A stretch of DNA of 34,684 bases from Dehalococcoidales bacterium (lineage in GTDB: Bacteria; Chloroflexota; Dehalococcoidia; Dehalococcoidales; BS750m-G39): assembly GCA_022865485.1 (NCBI GenBank), contig JALHSZ010000036.1:1-34684 (forward strand). Reading direction: 5' to 3'. Shown here piece by piece: positions 26,269 to 34,292 of this stretch. The position numbers and the translations under genes were made by a program. The notes beneath the pieces are model-generated. The model had not been told where the DNA came from and made no database searches. It was given only the letters and a program-made list of their open reading frames with translations. Position 1 is the first letter of the stretch. Each line of letters starts with the position of its first letter.

Positions 26269-27738
26269 CTAGCCCGGCACTTCCACTATCAGGGTCGTCC
26301 CCTTGCCTGGCGTCGTCTGCACCTCGAGCGTTCCGCCTAATAGTCTGGCTCTCTCCTGCATCCCCACCAGCCCCAGCTTGCCGATACGCGGCAGGTCGTC
26401 CACCCTCCCCGCCAGCTCGAAGCCCCGCCCGTTGTCGCTGATGGTCACCCTCACCCTGTCCTTGGTGAAGTCGATAATCACGCTGGCTTCCGAGGCCTGC
26501 GCGTGTCGCCGGATATTGTTCAGCGCCTCCTGGACGATGCGGAAAAGCGAAGACTCGAACTCGGGCGCAAAACGCTTCTCGTCGCCGAGCACCTCCAGCT
26601 TGCTGCCGATGCCGTCGTACTCCTGCAGGTCTTTCACCAGCGAACGCAGCGCGGGAATCAAGCCCAGGTCGTCGAGCAGCGAGGGGCGCAAATCCTGCAC
26701 GAAGCGGTGCACCCCCTGCACCCCCCGGTTGAGCTGCGCCTGCAAATCTTTTAAGAACAGGACCTCGTTGGGGGCCAGCCCCGACTTCTTGCGCACGAAG
26801 TTGTCCAGCTGCCGGGAGAGGGAGCCGAGGAGTTGGGCAGTATCATCGTGCAGCTCGCGGGCGATGCGCTTGCGCTCTTCTTCCTGCGCCCGGGTAATCT
26901 CCTGCAGGTAGTAGCGCAGGTTCTCCTGCATCCGCTTCTCCTGGGTGACGTCGCGGGCGATATTGTGAAAGCCCCTGGCTTCGCCGTCGCCGCTAATCAG
27001 GTTGGTGGAGACCATGCATATCGCCTCCGAGCCGTTCTTCTTTATCAGCCTCAGCTCGTAGGGCAACTCCACATAGAGGTTCTGCTCCAGCCTCCGCCCC
27101 ACCTCCCGCGCCAGGGCCAGGCTCTCCTCGCCCAGAAAAGACTTCACGTTCATCATCAGCAGCTCCTCCACCGGGTAGCCGCTCAAGGTAGCGGCGGCTT
27201 TATTGGCCGTCTGGATGTTGCCCTCGAGGTCGTGCGACCAGATGGCGTCGTAGGCCCCCTCGAACAAGGCCCGGAAGCTCTTCTCCGACTCGTGCAGCGA
27301 TTCCTCGGCGTGCTTGCGCTCGGTAATATCCTCCAGTGTCTCGATGGCGCCGATGATTTCCCCGTTGTTGTCCCGGATGGGGCTGGCGGTAAAGTGGAGC
27401 CACTTCCCCTCCTCCGCCATTTCGGGGAAAAAGTCCTCGGCTTCAAAGGCGCCCTCGATGAGGCTCGACTTTCCGTGTCGCCCCGGGTAATAGCCGGCAA
27501 TCTCGCTCAAGGGCGCGCCGTCCACGATTAAATCAGCCATGGCCGGCCTCTTCTCGGAATAGAACGGCCGCCACTGCTGGTCGGTGCCGATAACCTTGTC
27601 CCGCTTTATGCCCGAAAGCGCTTCGAGGGCGGTGTTCCAGTAGATGACGCGGTGCTGCTTATTGATAACGAAAGAGGGTATGGAAGAGCCGTCGATAATC
27701 TTGGCCAGCATCTCCGAACCCGGTAAACTTTGTGGCAT
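26269..27738 (-). CDS. Cytosolic histidine kinase with two PAS domains (NarX/DegS-type)
   Basis: The 489-residue sensor kinase has no transmembrane segment. PAS domains span about 10-140 (ending in the PAC-like ITERKHAEESL) and 153-268 (ending ITRAQEEERKR after a short coil). The HisKA_3 dimerisation domain carries the phosphoacceptor His297 in RIARELHDDTAQLL. The HATPase domain has the N box IVQEALNNIRRH (401-412), DNGRGF (435-440) and GLVGMQERARLLGG. It lies 19 nt downstream of its probable partner regulator. The signal must be intracellular (redox, gas or small molecule), but no heme or flavin ligand can be named from sequence. Confidence 0.94.
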   Translation of the reverse strand: MPQSLPGSEMLAKIIDGSSIPSFVINKQHRVIYWNTALEALSGIKRDKVIGTDQQWRPFYSEKRPAMADLIVDGAPLSEIAGYYPGRHGKSSLIEGAFEAEDFFPEMAEEGKWLHFTASPIRDNNGEIIGAIETLEDITERKHAEESLHESEKSFRALFEGAYDAIWSHDLEGNIQTANKAAATLSGYPVEELLMMNVKSFLGEESLALAREVGRRLEQNLYVELPYELRLIKKNGSEAICMVSTNLISGDGEARGFHNIARDVTQEKRMQENLRYYLQEITRAQEEERKRIARELHDDTAQLLGSLSRQLDNFVRKKSGLAPNEVLFLKDLQAQLNRGVQGVHRFVQDLRPSLLDDLGLIPALRSLVKDLQEYDGIGSKLEVLGDEKRFAPEFESSLFRIVQEALNNIRRHAQASEASVIIDFTKDRVRVTISDNGRGFELAGRVDDLPRIGKLGLVGMQERARLLGGTLEVQTTPGKGTTLIVEVPG

Positions 27739-27757
27739 AGCTAACCCCCAGGTGGAC

Positions 27758-28423
27758 TTAAGGCAGCTCTTCCAGGGTGAGCCAGCCCTTTCTCAGCCCG
27801 TAGAGCACGGCCTCGGTGCGGGAGCCGACCCCCAGCTTATTGAAGATAGTCCTCAGGTGCCCCTCGACGGTGCGGTTGCTCAGGTGCAGCTTATCGGCGA
27901 TGTCCTTGTTGGTCATCCCCCTGGCCGCCAGCTTGATGATGCCCGTCTCCCGCTCGCTGAGGTGCTCGGAGGACCTCTCCATCCCCTTCGCCTTGCCCGG
28001 TATGCGGAAATAGTTGACCACCTTGCGTGCCACCACCGGGTCGAGGACGGGCTCGCCCTTATAGACCGCCCGGATGGCGCGGGTCAGCTCGTCGCCGCTG
28101 ACGCTCTTTAGCAGATAACCGGCCGCCCCCGCTTTGAGCAGGGCGAAGACGTATTCGTCGTCGTCGTAGGCGCTCAAGATAAGCACGGCGATGCGGGGGT
28201 TATTCAGCTTTATCTGCCGCGTGGCTTCGATGCCGTTCAGCTTGGGCATGGCGATATCCATGATAATCACGTCGGGCTTCAGCTCGCCGGCCTTCTGTAC
28301 CGCCTCCTCCCCGTCACCCGCCTCCCACACCACCATTATCCCCTTCTCCGCTTCCAGCAGCCTGCGGATACCCTCCCGCGTGATGACATGGTCCTCGGCA
28401 AGAAGAACGCTGATAGTGCTCAT
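27758..28423 (-). CDS. NarL/LuxR family response regulator
   Basis: The 221-residue protein has a receiver domain with acidic residues Glu10 and Asp11, phosphoacceptor Asp56 in VIIMDIAMP, and the switch residues (LSAYDDD, then Lys in YLLKS). The C-terminal GerE/LuxR helix-turn-helix reads LSERETGIIKLAARGMTNKDIADKLHLSNRTVEGHLRTIFNKLGV. It is cotranscribed with the downstream HisKA_3 kinase. It is divergent from the NADH module at 28676 and may regulate it through the repeats at 28500-28528. Confidence 0.95.
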   Translation of the reverse strand: MSTISVLLAEDHVITREGIRRLLEAEKGIMVVWEAGDGEEAVQKAGELKPDVIIMDIAMPKLNGIEATRQIKLNNPRIAVLILSAYDDDEYVFALLKAGAAGYLLKSVSGDELTRAIRAVYKGEPVLDPVVARKVVNYFRIPGKAKGMERSSEHLSERETGIIKLAARGMTNKDIADKLHLSNRTVEGHLRTIFNKLGVGSRTEAVLYGLRKGWLTLEELP

Positions 28424-28499
28424 AAGGTTAATACCTCCGCTTAATCATAACAGAGCCCGCCATCCCCCTTCAAGCGTGAAGCAGCCAATATAAGGTGGA

Positions 28500-28528
28500 T
28501 AGGTATTATTACCTAAGTATTATCACCT
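28500..28528. promoter_or_regulatory. Palindrome plus direct repeat, possible response-regulator operator
   Basis: TAGGTA-TTAT-TACCTA (28500-28515) is a perfect 6-bp inverted repeat. The element TATTATTACCT (28504-28514) recurs as TATTATCACCT (28518-28528) with a 14-bp period. It lies in the 252-nt spacer between the response regulator and the NADH module. The rest of 28424-28675 shows no gene; GATAAGGAGGT at 28659-28669 holds the ribosome binding site of the first module gene. Confidence 0.45.
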
Positions 28529-28675
28529 GACATCCTCTATAGAGCCAGGGGAAACCCTGCTGGAAAACACCCGCCGAAAGGGGGCAAATACCGACGAAAA
28601 AACGGGCGTGATAACGGATGGAAACGGGCTTCAAGGCGAGTAACATAAAGCTAGAGTTGATAAGGAGGTCGCCTG

Positions 28676-29173
28676 ATGGAGGTTACACTCGATTTTAGCA
28701 AGGTCAAGGCTATCGTCGAAGACTATACGGAAAAGGTCGATTCCCTTATCGACAGCTACGCCGACAAGAAAGAGCAGATAATATCCCTGCTCCAGGATAT
28801 CCAGGCCGAATTCAACTATTTACCCCAGGACGTTCTGGTCAAAATCAGCCAGAAGCTGGATATCCCCTTGAGCCAGGTCTTCAGCGTCGCCACCTTCTTC
28901 CGCGCCTTCAGCCTCAAGCCCAGGGGCCGCCACCTGGTGACCGTCTGCCTGGGCACCGCCTGCCACGTCAAGGGCGGCCAGAGGCTGGTGGACAAGGTAT
29001 CAAGGGACTACGGCATCAAGCCCGGTGAAACCACCGAAGACATGAGGTTCACCCTGGAAACAGTCAACTGCCTGGGTTGCTGCGCCCTCGGCCCCGTGGT
29101 CGTTGTCGACGGCAAGTACCAGAGCAAGGTGACCTCGGATAAGCTCAACCGCGTCTTGAAGCAATACAAGTAA
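28676..29173 (+). CDS. NuoE/HymA-like [2Fe-2S] subunit of an NADH-linked complex
   Basis: The 165-residue product is a thioredoxin-like [2Fe-2S] protein. Its ligands are CLGTAC (Cys91, Cys96) and CLGCC (Cys132, Cys136), with the helical N-terminal domain (LLQDIQAEFNYLP) seen in NuoE, HymA and HndA. Such subunits relay electrons from the FMN subunit. ATG at 28676 follows AAGGAGGT. It is the first gene of a three-gene operon, 16 nt before the NuoF-like gene. The sequence alone does not say whether the final partner is a hydrogenase, formate dehydrogenase or another enzyme. Confidence 0.94.
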   Translation: MEVTLDFSKVKAIVEDYTEKVDSLIDSYADKKEQIISLLQDIQAEFNYLPQDVLVKISQKLDIPLSQVFSVATFFRAFSLKPRGRHLVTVCLGTACHVKGGQRLVDKVSRDYGIKPGETTEDMRFTLETVNCLGCCALGPVVVVDGKYQSKVTSDKLNRVLKQYK

Positions 29174-29189
29174 AGGCGAGAGGGATGAC

Positions 29190-31070
29190 ATGGTAGAGCA
29201 GGTCAGGAAACTACTGGAGAAAAAAGTGGAAAGCCCCGAAGGGCTGGAAAGCCTGCGCCAATCCATAGTGGCTAAAAGAGACCCCCAGCGCACCTGCATA
29301 TCGGTCTGCGGCGGCACCGCCTGCCGTGCCTCCGGTGCCGAGGCGGTGGTCGATGCCTTTCTGGATGAAATCGAAAGGCGCGAGCTCCAGGTGCAGGTGT
29401 CGCTCAAGGAAACAGGCTGCCACGGCTTCTGCGAAAGAGGCCCCCTGGTGGTCATCGAACCCAAGAAGATTTTCTACCAGCAGGTCAAGCCCGAGGACGT
29501 CGAGGAGATTATCGACGAGACCATCGTGGCGGGCAAAATCGTCGAGCGCCTGCTCTATACCGACCCGACGACCAGCGAAACCATCACCTACGAGCCCGAT
29601 GTCCCCTTCTACAAGAAGCAAACAAGGAATATCTTCGGCGCCAACGGCACGATTGACCCGACCAATATTGAAGACTATATCGCCAGCGGCGGCTACTCCG
29701 CCCTGACTAAAGTCCTTACCGGCATGAAGCCCCAACAGATTGTCGACGAGGTCAAGAAGTCGGGGCTGCGGGGCCGGGGCGGCGGCGGCTTCCCTACCGG
29801 TAGAAAATGGCAGTCCTGCCTTGAGGCTAAGGGCAAGGTCAAATACGTCATCTGCAACGCCGATGAGGGCGACCCTGGCGCCTACCAGGATAGAAGCCTG
29901 CTTGAAGGCAACCCCCACAGCATCCTGGAAGGCATGATTATCGGCGCCCGCGCCATCGGCTCCCACCAGGGCTACATCTACGTCCGCAACGAATACCCCC
30001 TGGCGGTAAGGCACGCCCGCATCGCCATAGAGCAGGCGATGGACTACGGGCTGCTGGGCAAGAATATTCTGGGCTCCGGCTTCGACTTCAACATAACCAT
30101 AAACAAGGGCGGCGGCGCCTTCGTCTGCGGCGAATCCAGCGCCCTCATGGCATCTCTGGAAGGCAAGGTGGGCGAACCCAAGGCAAAATACGTCCACATG
30201 GCGGAAAAAGGCCTCTGGGAACACCCCAGCCTGCTCAATAACGTCAAGACCTGGGCTAACGTCCCCCTGATAATAAACAAAGGCGCCGACTGGTACGCTA
30301 AAATCGGCACCGCGGGCAGCAAGGGCACGATGATATTCTCCCTGGTGGGCAATATCGTCAACACCGGGCTGGTCGAGGTGCCCATGGGGATAACCCTGCG
30401 CCAGATGATATTTGATATCGGCGGCGGCATCCCCGATGGCAAGAAGTTCAAGGCGGTGCAAACGGGCGGCCCCTCGGGCGGCTGTATCCCCGAAAAGTTC
30501 CTGGATACGCCCGTGGACTTCGACGAGCTGACCAAGCTCGGCTCGATGATGGGCTCGGGCGGCATGATCGTCATGGACGAAGACACCTGCATGGTCGACG
30601 TCGCCCGCTACTTTATCGAGTTCCTCAAGGGCGAGTCCTGCGGCAAGTGCACCCCCTGCCGCGAGGGCATCAACCGCATGAGCGAAATCTTAAGCAACAT
30701 TACCCAGGGCAAGGGCAAGCCCGAAGATTTGGATACCCTGGAAGACCTGTCTGAGGTCTTGAGCGCGGGCGCCCTCTGCGCGCTGGGCCAGACGGCGGCA
30801 AATCCGGTGTTAAGCACCATCCGCTACTTCAAGGACGAATATCTGGCCCATATAACCGATAAGAAATGCCCCGCGGGCGTCTGCCGCGAGCTAATTCGCC
30901 TCTCCATCGACCCCGAAAAGTGCGAAGGCTGCCTCAGGTGCCTCAGGGAATGCCCTACCGGGGCTGTCACTGGCGAGAAAAAGCAGGCACACACCATCAA
31001 CCAGGATATGTGTATCCACTGCGGCGCCTGCTATGACGTCTGCAAGTTCAACGCGGTAATAAAGCGGTAA
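29190..31070 (+). CDS. NuoF/HymB-like NADH-binding flavoprotein with extra Fe-S domains
   Basis: The 626-residue subunit would oxidise NADH (or reduce NAD+) at FMN. An N-terminal thioredoxin-like [2Fe-2S] domain has Cys40, Cys45, Cys77 and Cys81. The core has the NADH/FMN motifs GLRGRGGGGFPTGRKW and NADEGDPGAYQDR, an SLBB region, and the [4Fe-4S] site ESCGKCTPCREG with a later Cys in GALCALGQ. The C-terminus adds a 2[4Fe-4S] ferredoxin, CEGCLRCLRECP and CIHCGACYDVCK. This layout is that of HymB/HndC-type subunits of electron-bifurcating or NAD-linked hydrogenases and formate dehydrogenases, and not of respiratory NuoF, which lacks the extra domains. Confidence 0.95.
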   Translation: MVEQVRKLLEKKVESPEGLESLRQSIVAKRDPQRTCISVCGGTACRASGAEAVVDAFLDEIERRELQVQVSLKETGCHGFCERGPLVVIEPKKIFYQQVKPEDVEEIIDETIVAGKIVERLLYTDPTTSETITYEPDVPFYKKQTRNIFGANGTIDPTNIEDYIASGGYSALTKVLTGMKPQQIVDEVKKSGLRGRGGGGFPTGRKWQSCLEAKGKVKYVICNADEGDPGAYQDRSLLEGNPHSILEGMIIGARAIGSHQGYIYVRNEYPLAVRHARIAIEQAMDYGLLGKNILGSGFDFNITINKGGGAFVCGESSALMASLEGKVGEPKAKYVHMAEKGLWEHPSLLNNVKTWANVPLIINKGADWYAKIGTAGSKGTMIFSLVGNIVNTGLVEVPMGITLRQMIFDIGGGIPDGKKFKAVQTGGPSGGCIPEKFLDTPVDFDELTKLGSMMGSGGMIVMDEDTCMVDVARYFIEFLKGESCGKCTPCREGINRMSEILSNITQGKGKPEDLDTLEDLSEVLSAGALCALGQTAANPVLSTIRYFKDEYLAHITDKKCPAGVCRELIRLSIDPEKCEGCLRCLRECPTGAVTGEKKQAHTINQDMCIHCGACYDVCKFNAVIKR

Positions 31071-31082
31071 AAGGAGGTAGTT

Positions 31083-31799
31083 ATGGCCAAGGTATGGATT
31101 GACGGTAAGACTTCGATAGAGGTGGAACACGCCGAAGGCATCAATGTCGTCCACCTCACCGTAGACGATAAAGAGATTGCCGTATCGAACGGCAAGACAA
31201 TTCTGGAAGCGGTAGAGCGCGCCCCCGGCATCGGTAATATCCCCGCCCTCTGCCACCACCCCGCGGTCAAGCCCTACGGCGCCTGCCGCATCTGCACCGT
31301 CGAGGTCAGCGAGGACGGCGGCTCTAAGTTCAAGTTCGTCGCCGCCTGCCTCTACCCGGTCAAAGAGGGCTTGATAGTCAAGACCCAGACCGAAAAGATA
31401 AAGAAACTGCGCAAGGGCATAATCGAGCTGCTCTCGGCCCGCTGCCCCAACGTAAAAAGGATACAGGAGCTGGCTGACGAGTACGGCGTGGAGAAACCCA
31501 GCTTCGTCCTCGGCGACCAGGACTGCATCCTCTGCGGCCTGTGCGTCCGGGCCTGCCAGGAGATTATCGGCAAGTCGGCGATAAGCCTGGTCAACCGCGG
31601 AATTTATAAAGAGGTGGCGGCGCCCTTCTACGCCTACGAACTGAGCGGCGACTGCATCGGCTGCGGCGACTGCGCCTTCGTCTGCCCCACTGGCGCTATC
31701 GAGATGGGCGCCGACGGCAGACCCACCCTGCCCAAGGTCAAGATACCCTACGCCGAAATCGAAGCCATGATGAAAAAGGAGACGGTATCCCCCTCTTAA
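31083..31799 (+). CDS. HoxU/NuoG N-terminal-like iron-sulfur subunit
   Basis: The 238-residue electron-transfer subunit has a plant-type [2Fe-2S] site (Cys57, Cys68, Cys71, Cys89) and two [4Fe-4S] sites (Cys148, 151, 154, 158 and Cys191, 194, 197, 201). The additional His/Cys cluster found between them in NuoG and HoxU is missing: that region reads ELLSARCPNVKRIQEL with a single Cys. A strand-rich N-terminal stretch of about 25 residues precedes the ferredoxin domain. It corresponds to the iron-sulfur arm of HydA/HymC or FdhA but without any catalytic domain. It is the last gene before the terminator at 31824. Confidence 0.92.
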   Translation: MAKVWIDGKTSIEVEHAEGINVVHLTVDDKEIAVSNGKTILEAVERAPGIGNIPALCHHPAVKPYGACRICTVEVSEDGGSKFKFVAACLYPVKEGLIVKTQTEKIKKLRKGIIELLSARCPNVKRIQELADEYGVEKPSFVLGDQDCILCGLCVRACQEIIGKSAISLVNRGIYKEVAAPFYAYELSGDCIGCGDCAFVCPTGAIEMGADGRPTLPKVKIPYAEIEAMMKKETVSPS

Positions 31800-31823
31800 A
31801 AGATAGACGCATACCAGAAACAA

Positions 31824-31858
31824 AAGGGTGTCGGTTATGCCGACACCCTTGCTTTTTT
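31824..31858 (+). terminator. Intrinsic terminator of the NADH-module operon
   Basis: AAGGGTGTCGG (31824-31834) and CCGACACCCTT (31840-31850) form a perfect 11-bp stem over the loop TTATG, followed by GCTTTTTT. It ends the three-gene operon. The stem could also serve the convergent MATE gene less well. Confidence 0.93.
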
Positions 31859-31879
31859 ACAATCTCCCCACCACCCCCA

Positions 31880-33259
31880 TCACCCCACCGCTAAAGAACC
31901 GTCGGACCATCCACCGCTTTTTCGTTGCTTTCTGTATTCCCGGTAGATAACCAGAGACGTCACCATAAAGCTGAGGACATCCGAAGCCGGTAACGACAAC
32001 CAGACTCCGTTCAGCCCCAGAAGATAGTGTAAAAGGTATAATAGCGGAACGAAGAAGATAAACTGGCGAACCAGTGACAGAATCAGAGCCATCGTGCCTT
32101 TGGACAAACCCTGAAACGCGGTAATAAACATAACGCTCGGCCCTATTAAAAGCATTGTGGACAACATTATGCGCATTGCCGGTACGGTTACCGCCAGCAA
32201 TTCGGGATTATCGCTGAAGATAGCCACAAGCTGAGGGGCAAAAATCTCGATAACTAGTGTGCTTGCGCCGAGCAACAACATAATTCCTACCGAAGCCAGC
32301 TTTACCGCTTTCCATAAGCGCTTGAGGTAACCGGCACCGAAATTGAAGCCGACGATAGGCAGCAGCCCGTCGGAAAGCCCGAAGACAGGCATAAAAGCAA
32401 GGTCGGAGATGCGCGCCACCATGCCGACGGCGGCAATAGCTATCGACCCGAAAGAGGACACCACTATATTAAACAGGATAAAGCTCAGGCTCTCCGTTAT
32501 TTGCAGTATGGTTGACGGCGCGCCGACACGGTAAATATTTCTCAATATGGACATATTGGGCTTGAGATGACTGAGTCTTAGCCGGTAAGCCGTTTTACGG
32601 GCCAGAAGGAAATAAAGGCCGATTATAGCCCCGAACGACTGAGCAATAATCGTAGCCAGGGCCGCGCCACGGACGCCCATCTCCGGGAAGGGCCCCAGAC
32701 CGAGAATCATCATTGGGTCCAGGATAATGTTGATGACGGCGCCGGTTATCATCATAATCATTGGTTTTACGGCATCGCCCGACCCGCGGATGAGGCTGCC
32801 GGCCAGCATGGCAAAAATTATCTGGGGGGCTCCGCAAGCCACGATAACCAGGTACTGGGTGCCGTATTCCATGATATCCGGTGTGGCGCCGAATGTGGTC
32901 AGGATAGTCTCCGGGAAGAAAACGGCAACCATCATGAAGATGAGACCCCAGAAGGCGCCCAAAAAGAATGTCTGTCCAGCGACGTGATTGGTGGCTTCGG
33001 GATTATTCTCGCCGAACCGTCGGGAAACAAGAGCCCCGATACCCATGCCGGTGCCAACCCCCATAGCCGAAATAAGAATCTGGTAGGGCAACACTATCGT
33101 CAGTGCGGCGATGGCCTCGTGCCCCAGCCTGGCCACCCAGAAAGTGTCGACGATGTTATAAAGACTGAAGGTTACGGTGGCGGCTATGCTAGGCAGACTC
33201 AAACGGAGCAGCAGCCTGCCCAGAGGCGCATAACCCAATCGCTCGGTGTACTCTTGCAA
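31880..33259 (-). CDS. MATE family efflux transporter
   Basis: The 459-residue inner-membrane protein has about 12 hydrophobic segments arranged as two MatE repeats. Typical segments are LSLPSIAATVTFSLYNIVDTFWVARLG at the start, ALVSRRFGENN, and AGSLIRGSGDAVKPMIMMITGAVINIILDP. It would export cationic drugs or metabolites by Na+ or H+ antiport; the substrate is unknown. The start is TTG at 33259 with AGGAG (33266-33270) 6 nt upstream. It is close to NorM/DinF-like members. It faces the NADH operon tail-to-tail and is preceded by tRNA-Ala on the same strand. Confidence 0.95.
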   Translation of the reverse strand: MQEYTERLGYAPLGRLLLRLSLPSIAATVTFSLYNIVDTFWVARLGHEAIAALTIVLPYQILISAMGVGTGMGIGALVSRRFGENNPEATNHVAGQTFFLGAFWGLIFMMVAVFFPETILTTFGATPDIMEYGTQYLVIVACGAPQIIFAMLAGSLIRGSGDAVKPMIMMITGAVINIILDPMMILGLGPFPEMGVRGAALATIIAQSFGAIIGLYFLLARKTAYRLRLSHLKPNMSILRNIYRVGAPSTILQITESLSFILFNIVVSSFGSIAIAAVGMVARISDLAFMPVFGLSDGLLPIVGFNFGAGYLKRLWKAVKLASVGIMLLLGASTLVIEIFAPQLVAIFSDNPELLAVTVPAMRIMLSTMLLIGPSVMFITAFQGLSKGTMALILSLVRQFIFFVPLLYLLHYLLGLNGVWLSLPASDVLSFMVTSLVIYREYRKQRKSGGWSDGSLAVG

Positions 33260-33304
33260 TGAATTCTCCTAAAACAGTTGAGAGAACGAATAACGCAAAA
33301 AAAG

Positions 33305-33377
33305 TGGAGCTGAGGGGACTCGAACCCCTGACTTCCTCCTTGCAAAGGAGGCGCTCTCCCAGCTGAGCTACAGCCCC
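33305..33377 (-). tRNA. tRNA-Ala (anticodon UGC)
   Basis: The minus strand folds into a complete 73-nt cloverleaf. The acceptor stem GGGGCTG/CAGCTCC has one G-U pair, the D arm is GCTCAGCTGGGAGAGC, the anticodon stem CCTCC/GGAGG carries TTTGCAA with anticodon TGC, and the T arm is AGGGGTTCGAGTCCCCT. The discriminator is A and CCA is not encoded. Confidence 0.97.
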
Positions 33378-33390
33378 GCCTGACAGCGGT

Positions 33391-33419
33391 ATTATAGCAA
33401 CAAGCCGCCCCATCCGCAA
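33391..33419 (-). promoter_or_regulatory. Promoter of tRNA-Ala
   Basis: The minus strand has TTGCGG (33414-33419), a 17-nt spacer and a perfect TATAAT (33391-33396). The transcript would start about 7 nt before the tRNA 5' end. Confidence 0.65.
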
Positions 33420-33448
33420 TTGGCGCAGCCCCCCCGACGTGTTAAAAT
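33420..33448 (+). promoter_or_regulatory. Promoter of the TauE/SafE-like gene
   Basis: TTGGCG (33420-33425), a 17-nt spacer and TAAAAT (33443-33448). Its -35 directly abuts the -35 of the tRNA-Ala promoter on the other strand. The transcript would have only a short leader, about 8 nt, before GTG at 33463. Confidence 0.55.
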
Positions 33449-33462
33449 AGGGGCGATTACCC

Positions 33463-34284
33463 GTGACCACAGCTCATATATTAATCCTGCTGGCAACCGG
33501 CATCGGCGGCGGCTTCGCTGGCGGCCTCCTCGGCCTCAGCGGCGCCATTATCATGACCCCGGTTCAATACCTGGTCTTCACCGACATGGGACTGCCCACC
33601 GACCTCGCCGTCAAACTCGCCTTCGGCACCAGCCTGCTCGTCATTCTCCCCCTCGCCGCCAGCGGCGCCTGGCGGCACAGCCTCAAGGGTGTGGTGCGCT
33701 GGCGGGTCGCCTTAATTATGGGCAGCTGCGGCCTGGTCTTTGCCTTCGGCGGGGCCACGCTGGCGGCTCACCTCCCCGGAGCGGGCTTGAAAGTCGCCTT
33801 CGGCGCCGTCATCATGCTCAGCGCCCTCAGGATGCTCACCGCCCCGTCCCCCGATGTGGAAGCCTCACCCCGGGAAAACCCCTGGCTCCTGGCCGCCTGG
33901 GCTGTTCCTGTAGGCTTTGTCTGCGGCATCTTCGGCATCGGCGGCATAGTGATGATTCCGGTCCTGGTGCTGGCGCTCCGCTTCAGGATGCTTAACGCCG
34001 TGGGCACCTCCCTGGCTTTAATGCTCTTCACCGCCGCCGGCGGCGCTATCGGCTACCTCGTCAACGGCATCGGCGTTTCCGGACTGCCCGCCCATTCTAT
34101 AGGCTACGTCAATCTGGAGTCCTGGGGGCTGCTGGCGGTCGCCAGCGTCGGCACCGCCCAGCTCGGCGCCATCGCCGCCCACAAGCTCCCCGCCCACCTG
34201 TTGAGGTACATCTTCATTGCCGTCATGTTCTACATGGGCTTAAAGATGCTCGGCGTCTTCGACTGGCTGGGCTGGCCGCTATAA
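33463..34284 (+). CDS. TauE/SafE family (sulfite exporter-like) membrane transporter
   Basis: The 273-residue product has about eight hydrophobic segments in two repeats. Each repeat starts with the family's Gly-rich pattern, GIGGGFAGGLLGLSGAIIMTP (residues 13-33) and VGFVCGIFGIGGIVMIPVL. The family (DUF81) exports sulfite, sulfoacetate or related organic anions; the substrate here is not known. The start is GTG at 33463 with no strong Shine-Dalgarno sequence, consistent with the short leader predicted from its promoter. It converges on the BtuF-like gene with an 8-nt gap. Confidence 0.92.
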   Translation: MTTAHILILLATGIGGGFAGGLLGLSGAIIMTPVQYLVFTDMGLPTDLAVKLAFGTSLLVILPLAASGAWRHSLKGVVRWRVALIMGSCGLVFAFGGATLAAHLPGAGLKVAFGAVIMLSALRMLTAPSPDVEASPRENPWLLAAWAVPVGFVCGIFGIGGIVMIPVLVLALRFRMLNAVGTSLALMLFTAAGGAIGYLVNGIGVSGLPAHSIGYVNLESWGLLAVASVGTAQLGAIAAHKLPAHLLRYIFIAVMFYMGLKMLGVFDWLGWPL

Positions 34285-34292
34285 AACGCGCT

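Noticed and set aside
29211-30461. A 416-codon minus-strand open frame
   Set aside because: It lies antisense to the NuoF-like gene, whose motifs are unambiguous. The antisense product is Ala/Val/Asp-rich with no family motif, as expected from GC-rich shadow frames.
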